A stretch of DNA of 64,000 bases, from NCBI RefSeq assembly GCF_958295425.1, contig NC_081138.1, positions 9,566,601-9,630,600 of the forward strand. Reading direction: 5' to 3'. The position numbers and the translations under genes are program-made. Source of the stretch: Solea solea (taxonomy: Eukaryota > Chordata > Actinopteri > Pleuronectiformes > Soleidae). The notes below the pieces were generated by a model. It saw only the letters and a program-made list of their open reading frames with translations. It had not been told where the DNA came from and did no database searches. Each line of letters starts with the position of its first letter. Positions within the stretch are counted from its first letter, which is position 1. This document shows positions 1 through 12,962 of this stretch, one piece after another.

Positions 1-357
1 TGTATCCGTGTGTGTGAGTGAGTCAGAGAGAGAAAGGCAGCACTACCATGAAGATTTCTTGGCCAGGCCAGCTCTAAATGATAGGGGCTGCTGGTATTTG
101 CTTGCATTCTCTTGGTGTATTACATCTCAAAGGAAAGAGATGGAGATTGTATGTTTTTCTCTTGGCTCTGCATAGTGTGTGTGTGAGAGATAGAGAGTTG
201 TGTCATCCCTTGTGGTTCTGCATTTGTCCTTCCTTCATGACAAGAACTGCTGAATCCCGTAAAGCTGCAACACGTCCGGGTACAATAGAGCACCAAATCT
301 AATCAGCAGCTACACTGAATTGTATGTGCTGTTCTACAGGCTTAGGTTATTACAGTA

Positions 358-384
358 TGTGTGTGTGTGTGTGTGTGTGTGTGT
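358..384. repeat. (TG)n microsatellite
   Basis: About 13 uninterrupted TG units. Confidence 0.95.
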
Positions 385-794
385 TCATTTCTGACTGTGT
401 ATAGGCCCACTGAGACTTATTTACTGCACACAGTCAATTGTAAATATTATCTCATATAAAATTTATATCATAGCTAGTTTTTCATTCTGTCCAATGTGTT
501 TAATAAAGAGGTCATGCCTGCTTTGGCAACTGAGAAGTTTTCTTGTAATGATCTGAAGACTGGAGGCTACAGGCACAGCGATAAAAGATGCTGATTACAT
601 ACAACAATCTACAGACAGAGATATGCAGGTTGTCTAATAGCCATCCTCTGACTGATAGGTGATTGCCAGTGTAAATTAACCTAGGCTTAATCTATGGATG
701 TAAAATTCCTGACTTAAAAAGTTTACAAAATATCAGATCCTTCTAGGAGCAGCCTTTGGAAGAATCGATTTGTATCTCGATCAAGCTCCATCAA

Positions 795-935
795 AGTTAC
801 ACTGTAAACAACTGCTTTACAAGTCACTAATCACTCGTTTGTGATGACTACGCCCACATTGAGTAGGTACTATTTTGCAGTGGAAATGCAACCTGTACCT
901 GAGCTGGGACCATAGTGGAAAAGGGCCAATTGTGT
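795..935. mobile_element. Fragment of a non-autonomous DNA transposon
   Basis: It shares the string ACTGCTTTACAAGTCAC with the hAT-like element at 4592-5396. It ends in a 'tagtggaaaagggcca' motif like the right ends of the elements at 16246-17006 and 23830-24280 ('ggtggaaa-n-atgtgcca'). No complete ends or target duplication were found, so the limits are approximate. Confidence 0.45.
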
Positions 936-2124
936 CGGTTCAGTTTTTGACCAGCTTCTTGCTCACAGATTCCGATTCATCCTGTTTTGCAGGGGCTGGG
1001 ACAACTGACCCCTGGGGGGAAATGCAGCATTAGTGCAGCTGTTTTACAGGCTGCAGACAGTTGCCACTGATCACAGATGGTGGTTAGACTTCAGTGGCAA
1101 TAGAAGTGTTGTGGAACATATATAGTGATATCTGTCAATATAACATTCTATCTGGTTTCTGCTGACATGCATAATGTAGCCCCTTAATATATCTGGCTGT
1201 TCAATGCCTTTGTGGTCAGGATTGTACAGCAGACATTTAATTTTTTATTTGCAATGCAAATGTGTAAAGGTTTAATAAATTGGACTATTAAAAACAGACT
1301 CATGTCAGGTTATTTTGTCTAGAGTTGATTATTCAGTTTGTTAGAAAGTTAAATGTGAAACATTACGATTATAACAAATTACAGGTAAAATACTGTATGA
1401 ATTTTGAAAAGCGTAGAAGTGTAACATCCAGCTGTCGTAGCAGTAGAGTGTACGATACCCAGACCCAGATGGATTTAGACAGAAAACTGCAGCCTGAACT
1501 GCACTTTATTCTGTATAGGTCACAGGAGGTTACTGAATGGTTTTTGGAGTGCTCCCCATCACTAACATCAAAATAGCACATGAGGGAGTATCTTCAGATG
1601 AAGGGTGCTCCTACTTGGTGTTGAGTTTAGAAAACTGGAGAAGCACTGAGGCTGTGATGGAGTCTTATACTGTATTCCAATGGGTCAAAACAGTAAAAAC
1701 ATTAAATCCAGGGTTTTTGCTGAATTTCATCAGAGCGAATGTCTTTTAATTGGCATTCACTCCCTGGTCAAATGTCTGTAGTGCACATGGGTTTTTATCA
1801 GCTTTGGCTCCAATCCGCATCAGTGGGAATGCAGGATCAGGGTGAAAACTCAAATTTATTTTTTGGCTGTTCTTGTTTGGCCAAGGATGTGCCACTTGCG
1901 TTGCAAAACTTTGACATGTATTCATCTTCCAATTGTTAGCATAGGCGTTGGCATAAATGTACAATGCAATTTTTACTTTTAAAAAATTGGGACAGCACTC
2001 AATACCATTAATTTTTCTAAACAATTGATTTGAAGAGAGACCAAAGTAAAATATGCAGAAACAGTTGCCACTTCAACATGATCACTGAAGGCTGCGGTGG
2101 TATTTATTTATTTCTCCAACTCGT

Positions 2125-2245
2125 TTCCTGCACATCCACCAGTCAACTCAATTTTATTTACATAGCCCAACATCACAGACACAATTTGCTCCTATTAGAC
2201 CCCCACATCGAGTGGGGAAAACTCAATAAGAGCCACAGAGGAGGT
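2125..2245. repeat. Possible retroposon 3' tail
   Basis: The sequence around 'caattttatttacatagcccaacatcac' resembles the 3' tail common to several fish LINE/SINE families. No coding part is visible, so the family cannot be assigned. Confidence 0.3.
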
Positions 2246-2639
2246 ATCCCTGTAGAAAATGTAGAAAATTGTAACTGATTGAGAGGCAGATGCTTGCAAT
2301 AACCACAACATCAACTGGTATTAATATAAATATAAATATTATTATTAAAGAAGATGTATGTATGGATGTGGGTGGTTCACAGTTGCAGGTCCATAGGGAA
2401 GGGGAAACAGTGGTACAAGTTTAACCAGATTTTGGTCACATCTGAACAATGTGGCAACCCAAGACACTGCCAAACAGAATGAAGTCCTGGACCACTGTGG
2501 AGGTCTGCAAGAAGACAGACCACGAGAATTTAGAATATTGCAGAATATTTAGTAAGCATAAAGGTGACGCATGGGAACAAAAAACACCAAAGGGTAGAAC
2601 AACCACTGGCAAAGGGAATCATGTTAATAGCCTTTATTA

Positions 2640-2846
2640 GCCGCTCCATATATTTAAAAATGCTTAGAATATTGTATTTTCACTGCCTGTATTTAATTTT
2701 TTTATTGTATTTATCTGCTCTTTTAATCGTGTACTGTACGGTGACCATAAGTGGTTTGAAAGATGCCCTTAAATTAAAGGCATTGCTATTATTATTATTA
2801 TTATTATTATTATTGGTAATAATAACAACAATAATAATAATAATAC
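2640..2846 (+). mobile_element. LINE 3' end with ATT/AAT tail
   Basis: A T-rich block followed by a 'cttaaattaaaggcattgctatt' type ending runs into (ATT)9 at 2787-2813, then imperfect AAC/AAT units to 2846. Fish CR1/L2-type LINEs commonly end like this. No coding part remains. Confidence 0.4.
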
Positions 2847-4277
2847 AAATCCAGAGTATTTCTGCTAATTTTAGTTTGAAAGCGCCAAAGAGCCTTTGTC
2901 AAAATTTTACCTTTACACTGGGGGACTTCCTGTTTGATTCAGACATATTTTGCTATTGTGATTCGATTTGTATAAAATTTTAGTTGATCTTCCGTTATTA
3001 TTCTGTTTAAAAAATTAAAGCCATACCACAGGATGTACCATGAACATATTAACTAATGTACACTAATGCAAGAATGAGAACTAAAAGATCATCACCAGCA
3101 CTTACAGCCTGCACTGATTTGAGATGGTCGCTAAAGACATTGGCCATTTTGTTCACCAGTCTTTCTTTTGACATGACCTCACAGATGATAACCCAACAAA
3201 GAAAAAAAAGCTCTTTGTAAAGGTTTTTCACATCTGATATTCTGTTCAACATGTCACTGAAATGGGGGAGAATGAAATGGGGGAGACTGAAAAATTGCTC
3301 CCCAAATGACAGCCCACAAATACAATGTTGTCTTCCACCCAGTAAGACTTTCTTTTGTGGTAAGGTGCCGATTTTCTCCATCTCTGTTATTAACATTTTC
3401 TTCCGTCTGAATCCTTTTGATTTCATCTGCTTTTCTGGTTGTTTGTGCATACATGCAAGTTAACTGAGTGAATGCTTGTCAGGTTGTAGATTGCAGTGTT
3501 GATTATTCGTATGATGTTGTCGACAGTGTGACATCCCTTCTAATGAAATAATGGTCTAGTGGCAGAGTGCTGAAGAATAGAACATTGTAGACTTCAATTA
3601 TAGACAAGATAATTTTTCCCTCTTTCCTTTCACATAGAAAAAAGTACAGGTTTTCTTCCCGTTTACATGCTTATATTGAACAAAAATGCTGAATAAATGC
3701 CTTTTTTCTTTGGATTCTGGTTAGAAAGGACAAGACATGCCTTAATTCACCATCTCTTTAGCCTTTAGTCTGATGTCACAAGACAGCCACTGGCCTCTTT
3801 TTGTGCAACTTGTTTTGTGGCCCAGACTAGGTATTCTTCACTGTCGTAATGTCTCTTTTCTCTGAGATTCATTTGCTGCATTATAATGGAGACCTTGGAA
3901 TTTATTGTCAACAATAACTGATCTTTTTAAGTTTCCAGTTTTCTGCTTTTTCCTTGTTATGAAATTATCTTTTTTTTTTTTTTTAAATGAGGGATAAGTG
4001 TACATTCTCTGAATTGCAGTACTTTGTTAAAATGAATAAAGGACTAAATAAAACCAAGGGCAGACAACTTACAAATATGCAAAAGAAACATACACCCTGC
4101 ATGACAATTATTAATCAAGTATGTGTCAGAAATTACCCCACATTTTACTTGAACAACTCTTTTCAGAGGAATACCATGAAGTTCTGCAGTGAATTCAAAG
4201 TCCAGAATTATTACCTGCTCAGAACATAGTTCATATCCACTTTTAGCAACTCTCACTCTGTCTCTCTGTCTTTTCAG

Positions 4278-4459
4278 GGTGGACCCCATTCCATATGATA
4301 CTCCCAAGCCAGCGGGACACACCAGGTTTGTGTGTGTTTCTGACACACACTCGCGTACAGACGGCATCCAGATGCCCTACGGCGACGTGCTGCTGCACAC
4401 GGGCGACTTCACTGAGCTGGGTTTGCCCTCCGAGGTTAAGAAGTTCAACGACTGGCTAG
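4278..4459 (+). CDS. MPPED2: MPPED2 coding exon (residues 44-103, first metal-binding motif)
   Basis: This is the first of five visible coding exons of metallophosphoesterase domain-containing protein 2, a calcineurin-like phosphodiesterase fold protein. The acceptor is ttttcag|G; the first base completes a codon (ATG in known MPPED2). The donor is ctag|GTACTA, leaving one base of a Gly codon. The translation starts VDPIPYDTPKPAGHTRFVC and continues SDTHSRTDG and LLHTGDFTELG. In MPPED2 numbering this gives Asp65 and His67 (D-x-H) and Asp86 (GD-x-x-E), three metal ligands of the fold. The stretch LGLPSEVKKFNDWLG is diagnostic of MPPED1/2. The TPKPAGHTRFVC stretch fits MPPED2 rather than MPPED1. 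No frameshift or stop is present. Confidence 0.95.
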
Positions 4460-4591
4460 GTACTAAGCTGCTTAACACATGTACTCATCTGCACACCGCT
4501 GCACGCATGATTTTCACACTCTCATGCCACTGACATGCATGATCTATGATCATGTGCAGAGGGAAGGGAAAGGCACAAACTATGGTACATG

Positions 4592-5396
4592 TATGGCTGG
4601 GCGATTAATCAAATTTAAATCAAAATCAGATTTATTTGTTTGGACAATTGGTTTTGAAAAAATGAAAATCGATTTTTCTGATTTGTCCTTTTTACTGCGC
4701 TCACTCAGCTCCTGTTCCCTCCGCTCTGTTCCTCTCCCCCTCCCCCACTAGTTCTCTGACAATATCAACATGGCAGCGTGCACGGAAAACAGCAAGAGTG
4801 CCATCACAGATATAGAAGTCAAGGATCAAGCCGAACAGTGCTGAACTGTAAATCAGTTAATTAGACTTAGGGACAGCACCTTAGGGAGCTGCATAAACTG
4901 CCGCTGTATGTGACTGTATCAGACTGAGTCTGTGCTCCGGAGACCTCCGGCACAAGGATCAAGCTGAACACTGCCGAACTGTAAATCAGTAAATAAGACT
5001 TAACAATCTTAAAAACGTGGGTTAATCTCCCACAATTACCAGGGAAATGTCTAAAATCTCAATATTTAAGCATCACACTGCCACTGTATTTCAGTCCAGA
5101 GTCTGTGCTCCGGTCATGGAGGACGTACTGAACAAATATTTTTAATTAACTGACACTGAAAGCAACTGCTTTACAAGTCACGAGACACTCGTTTGTGTGT
5201 GTGTGTGTGTGTGTGTGCACGTGTGCGTGTGTGCTTGTGTGTGTGCGAAGAATGTCATTCATTTGCATAATTATAATAATAAATATAATAATTATTTTGT
5301 ATTTAGTAGTTATAAAAAAAATCGATTAAAATCGAAAATCGGATCTGGTATAAAAAAATCTGAGATTTTATTTTTTGGCCATATCGCCCAGCCTTA
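4592..5396. mobile_element. Non-autonomous hAT-like transposon (805 bp)
   Basis: The ends are a 14-bp terminal inverted repeat with one mismatch: TATGGCTGGGCGAT on the left and, read inward, TAAGGCTGGGCGAT on the right. It is flanked by a perfect 8-bp direct duplication GGTACATG (4584-4591 and 5397-5404), which is the hAT signature. It encodes no transposase. Its inner part (about 4678-5160) is shared with elements elsewhere in the window that have different ends. A TG/CG-rich repeat sits at 5194-5248. Confidence 0.85.
5194..5248. repeat. Imperfect (TG)n inside the hAT-like element
   Basis: TG units with occasional CA/CG interruptions. Confidence 0.9.
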
Positions 5397-5550
5397 GGTA
5401 CATGTACTGTATAAGCAGTAACTGGACCACACAATAAATACCCCCCTCGTCTGTTGACCTCACAACTGTCAACTGCTGTGCTTAAGTGCTGTGCTTTAAC
5501 CTTTCTGACCTAACACTCTGGTTCAGTTAACCTTTGACCTCTTCTTCTGA

Positions 5551-5578
5551 TGTGTGTGTGTGTGTGTGTGTGTGTGTG
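5551..5578. repeat. (TG)n microsatellite
   Basis: 14 TG units, uninterrupted. Confidence 0.95.
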
Positions 5579-8124
5579 ACGTCCCCACACACAAACTAAT
5601 TGATTTTCTTTTTTTACATGTCTTTGCCTATTTAGTTGCACCTGCAGATGAAACAAAACCCCTTAAATTTAATGAAAGGAGTATGATCACTGAAAGAAGG
5701 AACATAAAGCATATTTCTCATGCTTATAAAGTCAATAATAATATATCTAATTAATTATACTTAATTAACATACTTGTATTTTCACATTTAATGTCAGTAT
5801 GGGGCAAAGTTGGGGGTATTAGTTGAAAATTTTAATTTTGTGTTTTCTGAACTAATACCTGCTTCAAACACAAATGGTAAATAAATATGTACTGCAATGT
5901 AATTCAGCAGATCACATTTTAATTTTAATTTTAATGCTTGGATGTGAAAGAGGAGGCACCACAGCATGTTAAATGTGAGAGGAATTGAAGATTTGAGATT
6001 GGTGGTGATGTTAAAAAATTGTCATCATAAAACTTATCTTCTTAGAGGAAACAATTAATTTCTAGAGAGCATGATTGTCTTTGAGCAACTATGATAAAGT
6101 AGTTATCTTAAAGACAAACAGTTTCAATGACAGAAGGTGAAAAATCCAAAAGAAAATGATTAATCTTTTGAAATTGACTCATGGATTTGAAATCCTTAGT
6201 TTATCCACTATCAGGATGAAAGGTGGCTGTCAAAGTTTTGTCTCTCCAATGGTGACAGCAGCTACAGTCAGCCTTAATTCATGGCAGTGTCAGTGGATTC
6301 CAACATTGACCTAGTTTTCACAGTCAAAAAGATGAAAAAAATCATAATCTAGCCATCTATAGAAACTTTCTAACCACCTCTAAACCACTTCTGCACCATA
6401 ATCCAATTCTTAACTGTCCATCTGTGTGCTTGGTGTGTATTTAATCATGTTTAGTACAGAATTTAGTTTAAAATATTGGTAACGATTGTCATGCACAATC
6501 CGATCAAACTCACCACCCAAGGCTGCATTATTATAATCAGGATTGGGATCGGGATTGTTGTATTGTCTGTCCAGTATTCACAATGGAATTGTTGTATCGC
6601 TTTTTCCTTTACTACAACTGCTACAAAAGCTGCTTTGTTTGTATGTATGTGTTTGTGTGTCTCTACACACCGTGCTGTCTGTGTCTGTGCTTGCTCTTGT
6701 TGGTGACATGGTTAATTAAGTGCTTGAAAAAGAATAGAACTATCAGAGCGGTAAAATATAATTTATTAACAACTTTCTGTCATATTCAACTGAGAAACAT
6801 AAGCTGCTCCCTGCAGCATCTCTCACTCACTCTGCTCTTTTCAGCAAGACAGTGCTGCATGGTGTAAAGTCCCTGGTGCCTGTTTCAGCCAATCATTGTG
6901 TTATCTAAATTTTTCTGCAGATGCATAAAGCCAAGCAGTAAATATTGCTTAACTTAAAAAATCAGCTGAAGGCAAAAAGTAACAGCTGATTGCTCTCTCT
7001 CTTTCGCTCAGCGTTTTAATTAAAGGTCACCTAAATAATTATAGACTTGAATATGAAAGAGAAGGATCATATTTATAGATGCTGAGTAGGCCCTTAGTTT
7101 TTCACCAAATATCTGTACTGATCTAATTATTTGATTTCTAATTCAACAATGTTAAGACAGTTGTGACATTGTTTGTTTTCTCCATTTGGAGGACAGACTG
7201 AGCTCAAATGTCTGCAAATGAAAATTAATTGTGTTATTATTGTGGGTTATACAGTAATACTGCATGTTTCACATAGAGTAAAGTGTTAGCTCAATCACAG
7301 AAAATGAAAGCACATGCGAACAGTTTTATTTTCTCTCCAAGGCTGGATTTTGTCCTCTTTGATGAAGGCAGGGAGAGACAGAAACAGCATCATGATGAAA
7401 GTCTAAAGGAAAAAAAAAAAGCATTTTGAAAATATACGAGTTTATCAATTTGATGTTTTTTCAGGATGAAAGATGAGGGTTGCAGTGCAAGGACTGCTCT
7501 AACATACTCAAACACTTTAACATGATGGGATGTAGCTGTAGGGTCACAGAAAAATCTAAAGAAAAGGATCGTGTCTACATACTGTACATGCGTCTCTTAC
7601 ATATCAACAGTCAACAATTAACTTGAAATGTATGTTTGGTACATGAAGATATATGTGGTTATAATAAAGAATGTATTTATAAATGTATAATAAGCAAATG
7701 TTTTTATTAAAGAGAATTCCTTTTAAGTGAAGTTGTGACCACCTTTTTACATGCTGTACCTGTGTAAGAGCAATGCATCAAAACAACAATTCTTCACAGA
7801 TAACAGTAGCTCAATAGCAAAATGAAATCTCAATTATTTGCAGTCAAAATTAACAGGATCTAAATCCTAACAGATTTCGGATGGTGGTGGTAGATTTTAA
7901 GCCTTTTCTAAACTAATGTGTTCATGCGCCTGCTGAGCTTTCTCCCCCACAACCTCTCCTTCATCTGCTCCTCTCAGACTACGGAGGAGGCTGCAGTTTG
8001 TCCGGATCATTAACTGCTGTTTGGTTTCCTGGCGAATATCACTGAAAATCAATGCAGAGGGATGAGTTTTCCTCACTCAGTCTTTCTGATCTCCTGATTT
8101 AAGCTGCTGTAGGTGTAGGTGTTT

Positions 8125-8126
<2 letters not shown>

Positions 8127-8162
<36 letters not shown>
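8127..8162. repeat. (GT)n microsatellite
   Basis: About 18 GT units, uninterrupted. Confidence 0.95.
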
Positions 8163-8163
<1 letters not shown>

Positions 8164-9964
8164 GATTGGTGCATTAGTAAATCATTTAATTTAGACATTC
8201 TGTTAATAACCCAATCCAATCAAAAATTCCATATGTCAATTGTTAGATTGGTGACTTCCCCCAGTCAGTATGTTTACATCTCTTGAGAAAATAAATAAAA
8301 TTATTGTGTGTCCAACTAAGCTTAAAGAATTAAATATTATAAAGTCCATGAATGGTAGAAAAACTCAGGGTTGGATTTGCTCTCAGGATGCTATCAACTA
8401 GCCACCACCTACTGACACAGTCTAAGAAAACCAAAAAAAGTTGCAGCTCTAAAACCAAAGCAATGAGCTGGAAAGAATGACATCTAATTCTATATTATTT
8501 TAATATGTGCATATCCAAAAATGCTATGTAAAAATAATTATTTATGGCTGATTTGTTAACAGATACTATTAAAACAGTATATTTAAATGTTGCAATGATA
8601 TACAGCCAGATTACATTGTTGTTTTACAATAAATTCCTCTGACCTGTTCATTTATTGAATGAGTGAATTGTTTAATAGACATGCCAACTTATTACTTTCG
8701 CATTTTGAATAGTTACAGTGATTTTTTTCACCTCAAAAAGTGAATTGCATTTTTATTTTTCAGGTCTCCACGTGTTTTAGACAACATCCATAAATCTAAA
8801 TAATGATTGATGAGAAAGGTTTGTTTTATATAAAACAATTATTTTCTGCCTTTGCACTAAGTAGATTTGTACCTGTTTATACAGGTTGTATGAGACTTGT
8901 ATGATATTTTTGGTATTGAAGTGAGGAAATCATTCTCTAATGTGAAATGTTTTTAATTTATAGACATTTTGTTTTGTTAAATCTTATGGCAAACACATTC
9001 TTAGAAAAACAGAATTTCTCTTCAAAATTTTGTTTTGATTTCTTATCTGTTCCATGTTGTAATTTGTTGGTTAGAAAAAAATAAAAGACAAATCCAGTTG
9101 TATAGCTCCACTAGTCCTCTGTTACAGCATTGGACTGTGGCAATACGGAGCAGTAAACATTCCCTATAGAGTAATGGAGATGAAGTTGTTTGATGGTAAT
9201 TATGTTTTTGCCAACTTTTCCCAGCCTGGTGGTGGAGAGGATGACTCGCTTTGAGAGAGAGAGAAAGAGTGTGTATGTTTGTGCATGCATGTGTGTAAAT
9301 GGATGCTTGATCCACTGAGAGTGCTATGGGACTGAGAGATGGTGCTCTCATATAAGGTTAGCCTGGAATTTATCACCCTGAAATCCGACAGGAGCTAATT
9401 TAGAGCAGTGGGAATTACATTTATAGACTGGGCAACCATGTATTTTTCATTTTCAGCATTAGAGAAAACACATTCTCACACACTCTCAAACACACAGAAG
9501 GAGAATTTTTTTAATACCTCAGCATTGTTCCACTTTATTTTGACTTGATATTGTATTCTCATGTATTCCATTTCTATTGGTTTTATTTTCATAGCATGCA
9601 TCATAACCGTGTACTATTGCTGGCCACAGCAACACAGAGCAGATAAATAAATGGACAAAGATAATGAAAAAAATTATAACATCCCATGTTTGTGAGCTCA
9701 ATACTTCCCTGTCACACTTGATGCTTTACCAGTAACCAGTAGTTCCCCCCCTAGTTCATCTCACCCAGTAATTTCATAGTTCCTGATATTTCTCTATAGA
9801 TGCGTACATGAGAGGGATAAATATTGTTAAACTTAATCAGCTGCAGGAGGAAGATAGAAGATCAATAGAGCTCATCTCTCTATGTCAGCCTTGGTTCAAC
9901 AGTTTGGCTCATGTGTATTATAACCAATAAATCTGATGCTAAAATTAAGTCCCCTTTAGTTATG

Positions 9965-10178
9965 GACAGCCCATGGCCAAGTGGAAATGGAACTTGGCTT
10001 GTAACTGGAGGGTCGTCGGTTCAAGTCCCCACCAGGTTAAAAGGGTTGGGGTACCCCTGAGCAAGGTACCCAACCCCCCCCCCGGGTGCTACTCAGTGTG
10101 GCAGCCCACTGCTCCTAATTCTAAAATGGGTCAAATGCAGAGAAATGATTTCCCTAAGGGAATTTATAAAGTATAAGA
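9965..10178 (+). mobile_element. tRNA-derived SINE
   Basis: The head has RNA polymerase III promoter boxes of a tRNA-like gene: an A box TGGCCAAGTGG near 9974-9985 and a B box GGTTCAAGTCC at 10018-10028. The body includes 'ggggtacccctgagcaaggtaccc' and 'agtgtggcagcccactgctc'. The same body is found in reverse at 55550-55626, which shows a repeat family and not a true tRNA gene. There is no cloverleaf 3' half after the B box. Confidence 0.75.
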
Positions 10179-12736
10179 TTTAGATTTATACCACAAACAT
10201 ATGTGCATGTGGCCCACTATACCCATAGAATTGATCCTTTATTAAACATAGCTATTAAAGGCACACTTTTCCGTGTTTCCTCAGAAATATGTTGTTTTGT
10301 GTTAATATAAAGATAATTAACATAAATACAATTATTTATTCATTATGGTTTAATTATTGACCAATAAATAAATACATTAAAATTTGGTACCTACAGATTT
10401 CCACCAAAGCCAACACCGTAACTAAACATGACAATATGTTAACAAATTACGATTAGCCAATTAAGATGACTTCTTTAGACCAGATTTGTATCAAAATAAG
10501 GAATTATAACAAAATTAAGACATTCTGACATTTACAGACTAAATTATCAATAGAGAAATGTATCAATACATTTAAATTAGTTGCAGACCTTTCAATTAAT
10601 GTAATCATATAAATTATATGGCCTGGTTTTTGACTGACTATTTGTCCTACAGCTGTTTTTCAATAAACTCTGCATGAGTTAGTCTAACTACTCCCACAGT
10701 CGGCCCATCGGTCTCCAAATAATGGCCCATGTGCAATCTGGTCCACTTAAGCCAAATGATTGGGCCCTGCCAACATGCTGCCATGCCGTCATGTATTTGC
10801 AGGATTATTTTCAGTCAAGCATTGCGTTCTCTGGTTAACATGTTTGGTGCAGTTGCAGCTTTTCACCACTATGCAGCAGTGGCACTGTGCTATATTTTTG
10901 TCATAAGAACAACACATGCACGGACTGCTTCACTGAATAAAAGACACACACAAGTTAACTGAAGGTGTTGGAGAATAATGACAGTGTTAGTTTGAAGTTT
11001 TGGGGGTATGACAGCGTTTTATATTGTTTAAATCGAAATGTAATTTCAACTAGTCATATTTGAACATATATCTATATCATTCTGACTAGGTAAAACAATA
11101 CCCTAAATTCTGTTTAGACAATTACATTTTCCACTTTTCTGTAACATCTGTAACTACAGTTTGACCAGAAAAATATCAGACTACTCTTTTTATTTCAATG
11201 AGTGTATTTTTAATTAAAAATGTAAATTGTCCAGTTCATTTAGGACCAGCTGTCTACAGCATCATTCAGAGTGAAACATATGAATAACACATGATTCAGG
11301 TTCAATATATTATAATGAACCTCAATCATGACATTTAATGGAACCTTGCCATAGTAAAAAAGCTAAAAAGATAAGAAATACAAAGAGAAAGGAAGACTGA
11401 AACAGACCTGAACATTTAGAACCCAGAAGAAGAAAGGGAAAATGTAGGGAAGGAATGGAAGAGTGATGAAGGCCAGATTTTTTGTTGAGTGCTCAATTGT
11501 CTGGAATAAAGTACTGAGCCAGTGTCTTGATGGCGAAGGGGAAACAAGAAGAGCGGAAAGGGCACAGTAGAAGTTGAAAGATGAGGGGATGGGAATCGTA
11601 ATAGATGTTCTTCTCTATGTAGTTCAGGTTCATGCTTTTTCCAGCTGCCTAGCATCAGCAGAGATGGACGATGGTCCAATGGGGTCAAGCAGAGCTGTCA
11701 GCTGTAGTTGTAACCTCTCTGACTGTCTCAGTGGAAATCATTTTTATCCTGAACTTATCTGAGTTATCTTTCCAGCCCTGATCTGTACACAGGGTTAGGT
11801 ATAGAGGAGCCTTCTGGAGGGCAGGTGTATGATCCCCGTGCAAGATAAGACAGCCTGCTCTTTCTGTAAAAATAGGTTGACCCAGTGAAATTCATGTGAT
11901 TTGATAAAATATTCCTTCTGTCTTGATGTAAAGCAGAGCTGCACTGATGCAGTGTGCTTTCTTAAAGGTTTCAGCAGCTGATAAATCAAATGAATACTGT
12001 GCTATCTAATAGACCAGAGTTTGTGTTACTGGTTTTACATGCTTATGCCTTAGTTTCTATTTATTTTAATTCTACATGCATATAGATTCATTTTCATTTA
12101 ATTTGCTGTAACTCCCAGGTTTAAGAAAAAAATCTATAAAAAAAAATTCAACATTAATTGAGCCACAAAGTCTCACCTTGCAACAGAGTACAGTCACATC
12201 CCAGAGTTGGAGTTTGACACGTGACGAAAGGAGAGACAATACAAGGGCAAAGAATTTAATGTCTATATGGCAACATTAAAGATTGAACCTGAATGCCACA
12301 GAGGGAACCTGTGTGAGGAGAGGGTGGCAGCATCTGCAGCTAGCACTTATAATCTACACCTTCAAGTGCACCATAAGAATGACCTTGGCTGTAGCATCTG
12401 ACATTAAGAACTCTGAGCTGGCACATCTCATAAACGTACTCATAAAATGTCTGGCGTAATCGGTAACACTGGACTTATCATGAAATTGTTACTCGGTGGG
12501 ATAACTTTCCACACCATGGCATCAATAGGACAGATGTATTTAACAATGTGGTATAATTATGAGGTATAATTATTATCAGTTTGTTTCCTGACTCTCCTAC
12601 ACAGTATTTATTAAAATAAAGGCAAAATCAAAACAATTATATATACACATGTATATGGACAAATTAAATTAAAATGCAGAAGGATTTTGAACTTCAGTTC
12701 ACTCTCTTGCTCTCTGGTCTCTCCCATCTCTTCTAG

Positions 12737-12962
12737 GAGGCCTTCCATATGAATTTAAAGTGGTGATCGCTGGTAACCATGAGCTGACCTTTGATAAGGA
12801 CTTTATGGCTGAGCTTGTCAAACAGGATTACTACCGATTCCCCTCAGTCTCCAAACTCAAACCAGAGGACTTTGACAATGTCCAGTCGCTCCTCACAAAC
12901 TGTGTATACCTGCAGGACTCCGATGTCACCATAAAAGGATTCCGGATATATGGAACACCATG
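12737..12962 (+). CDS. MPPED2: MPPED2 coding exon (residues 105-178, GNHE motif)
   Basis: The acceptor is ttctag|GA and the donor is CCATG|GTAAGAG. The exon completes the split Gly104 codon, encodes 74 full residues, and leaves two bases of Trp179. The translation GLPYEFKVVIAGNHELTFDKDF carries the GNHE motif (Asn117, His118), a hallmark metal-binding and catalytic signature of the calcineurin-like phosphoesterase superfamily. The next part, LVKQDYYRFPSVSKLKPEDF, is typical of MPPED2; MPPED1 has a different stretch here. No stop or frameshift. Confidence 0.96.

Larger units (their letters stand above)
1..4277 (+). other. MPPED2: Partial upstream intron of MPPED2
   Basis: This stretch ends at a polypyrimidine tract and AG directly before the first visible coding exon, so it is read as the 3' part of an intron. 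I looked for an exon encoding the MPPED2 N-terminus and did not find one, so the first coding exon(s) and promoter are taken to lie outside the window. It holds a TG repeat, a fragment of a miniature transposon, a LINE-like 3' tail ending in a trinucleotide repeat, and otherwise AT-rich unique sequence. Short open frames here have no recognisable protein similarity. Confidence 0.75.
4460..12736 (+). other. MPPED2: MPPED2 intron, 8.3 kb
   Basis: The intron begins GTACTA and ends ttctag. It contains a hAT-like element 133 bases after the exon, TG repeats at about 5.2, 5.55 and 8.13 kb, and a tRNA-derived SINE near 10 kb. The remaining segments (about 5580-8120, 8165-9960 and 10180-12736) are AT-rich sequence in which I recognise no gene or mobile element. 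Confidence 0.85.

Noticed and set aside
2564..2983. 139-codon frame with a Leu-rich hydrophobic run
   Set aside because: The Leu/Ile run is the ATT/AAT trinucleotide repeat at the end of a LINE tail.
9965..10178. A tRNA gene (A and B boxes)
   Set aside because: No tRNA 3' half or acceptor stem follows, and the same body occurs elsewhere: this is a SINE.
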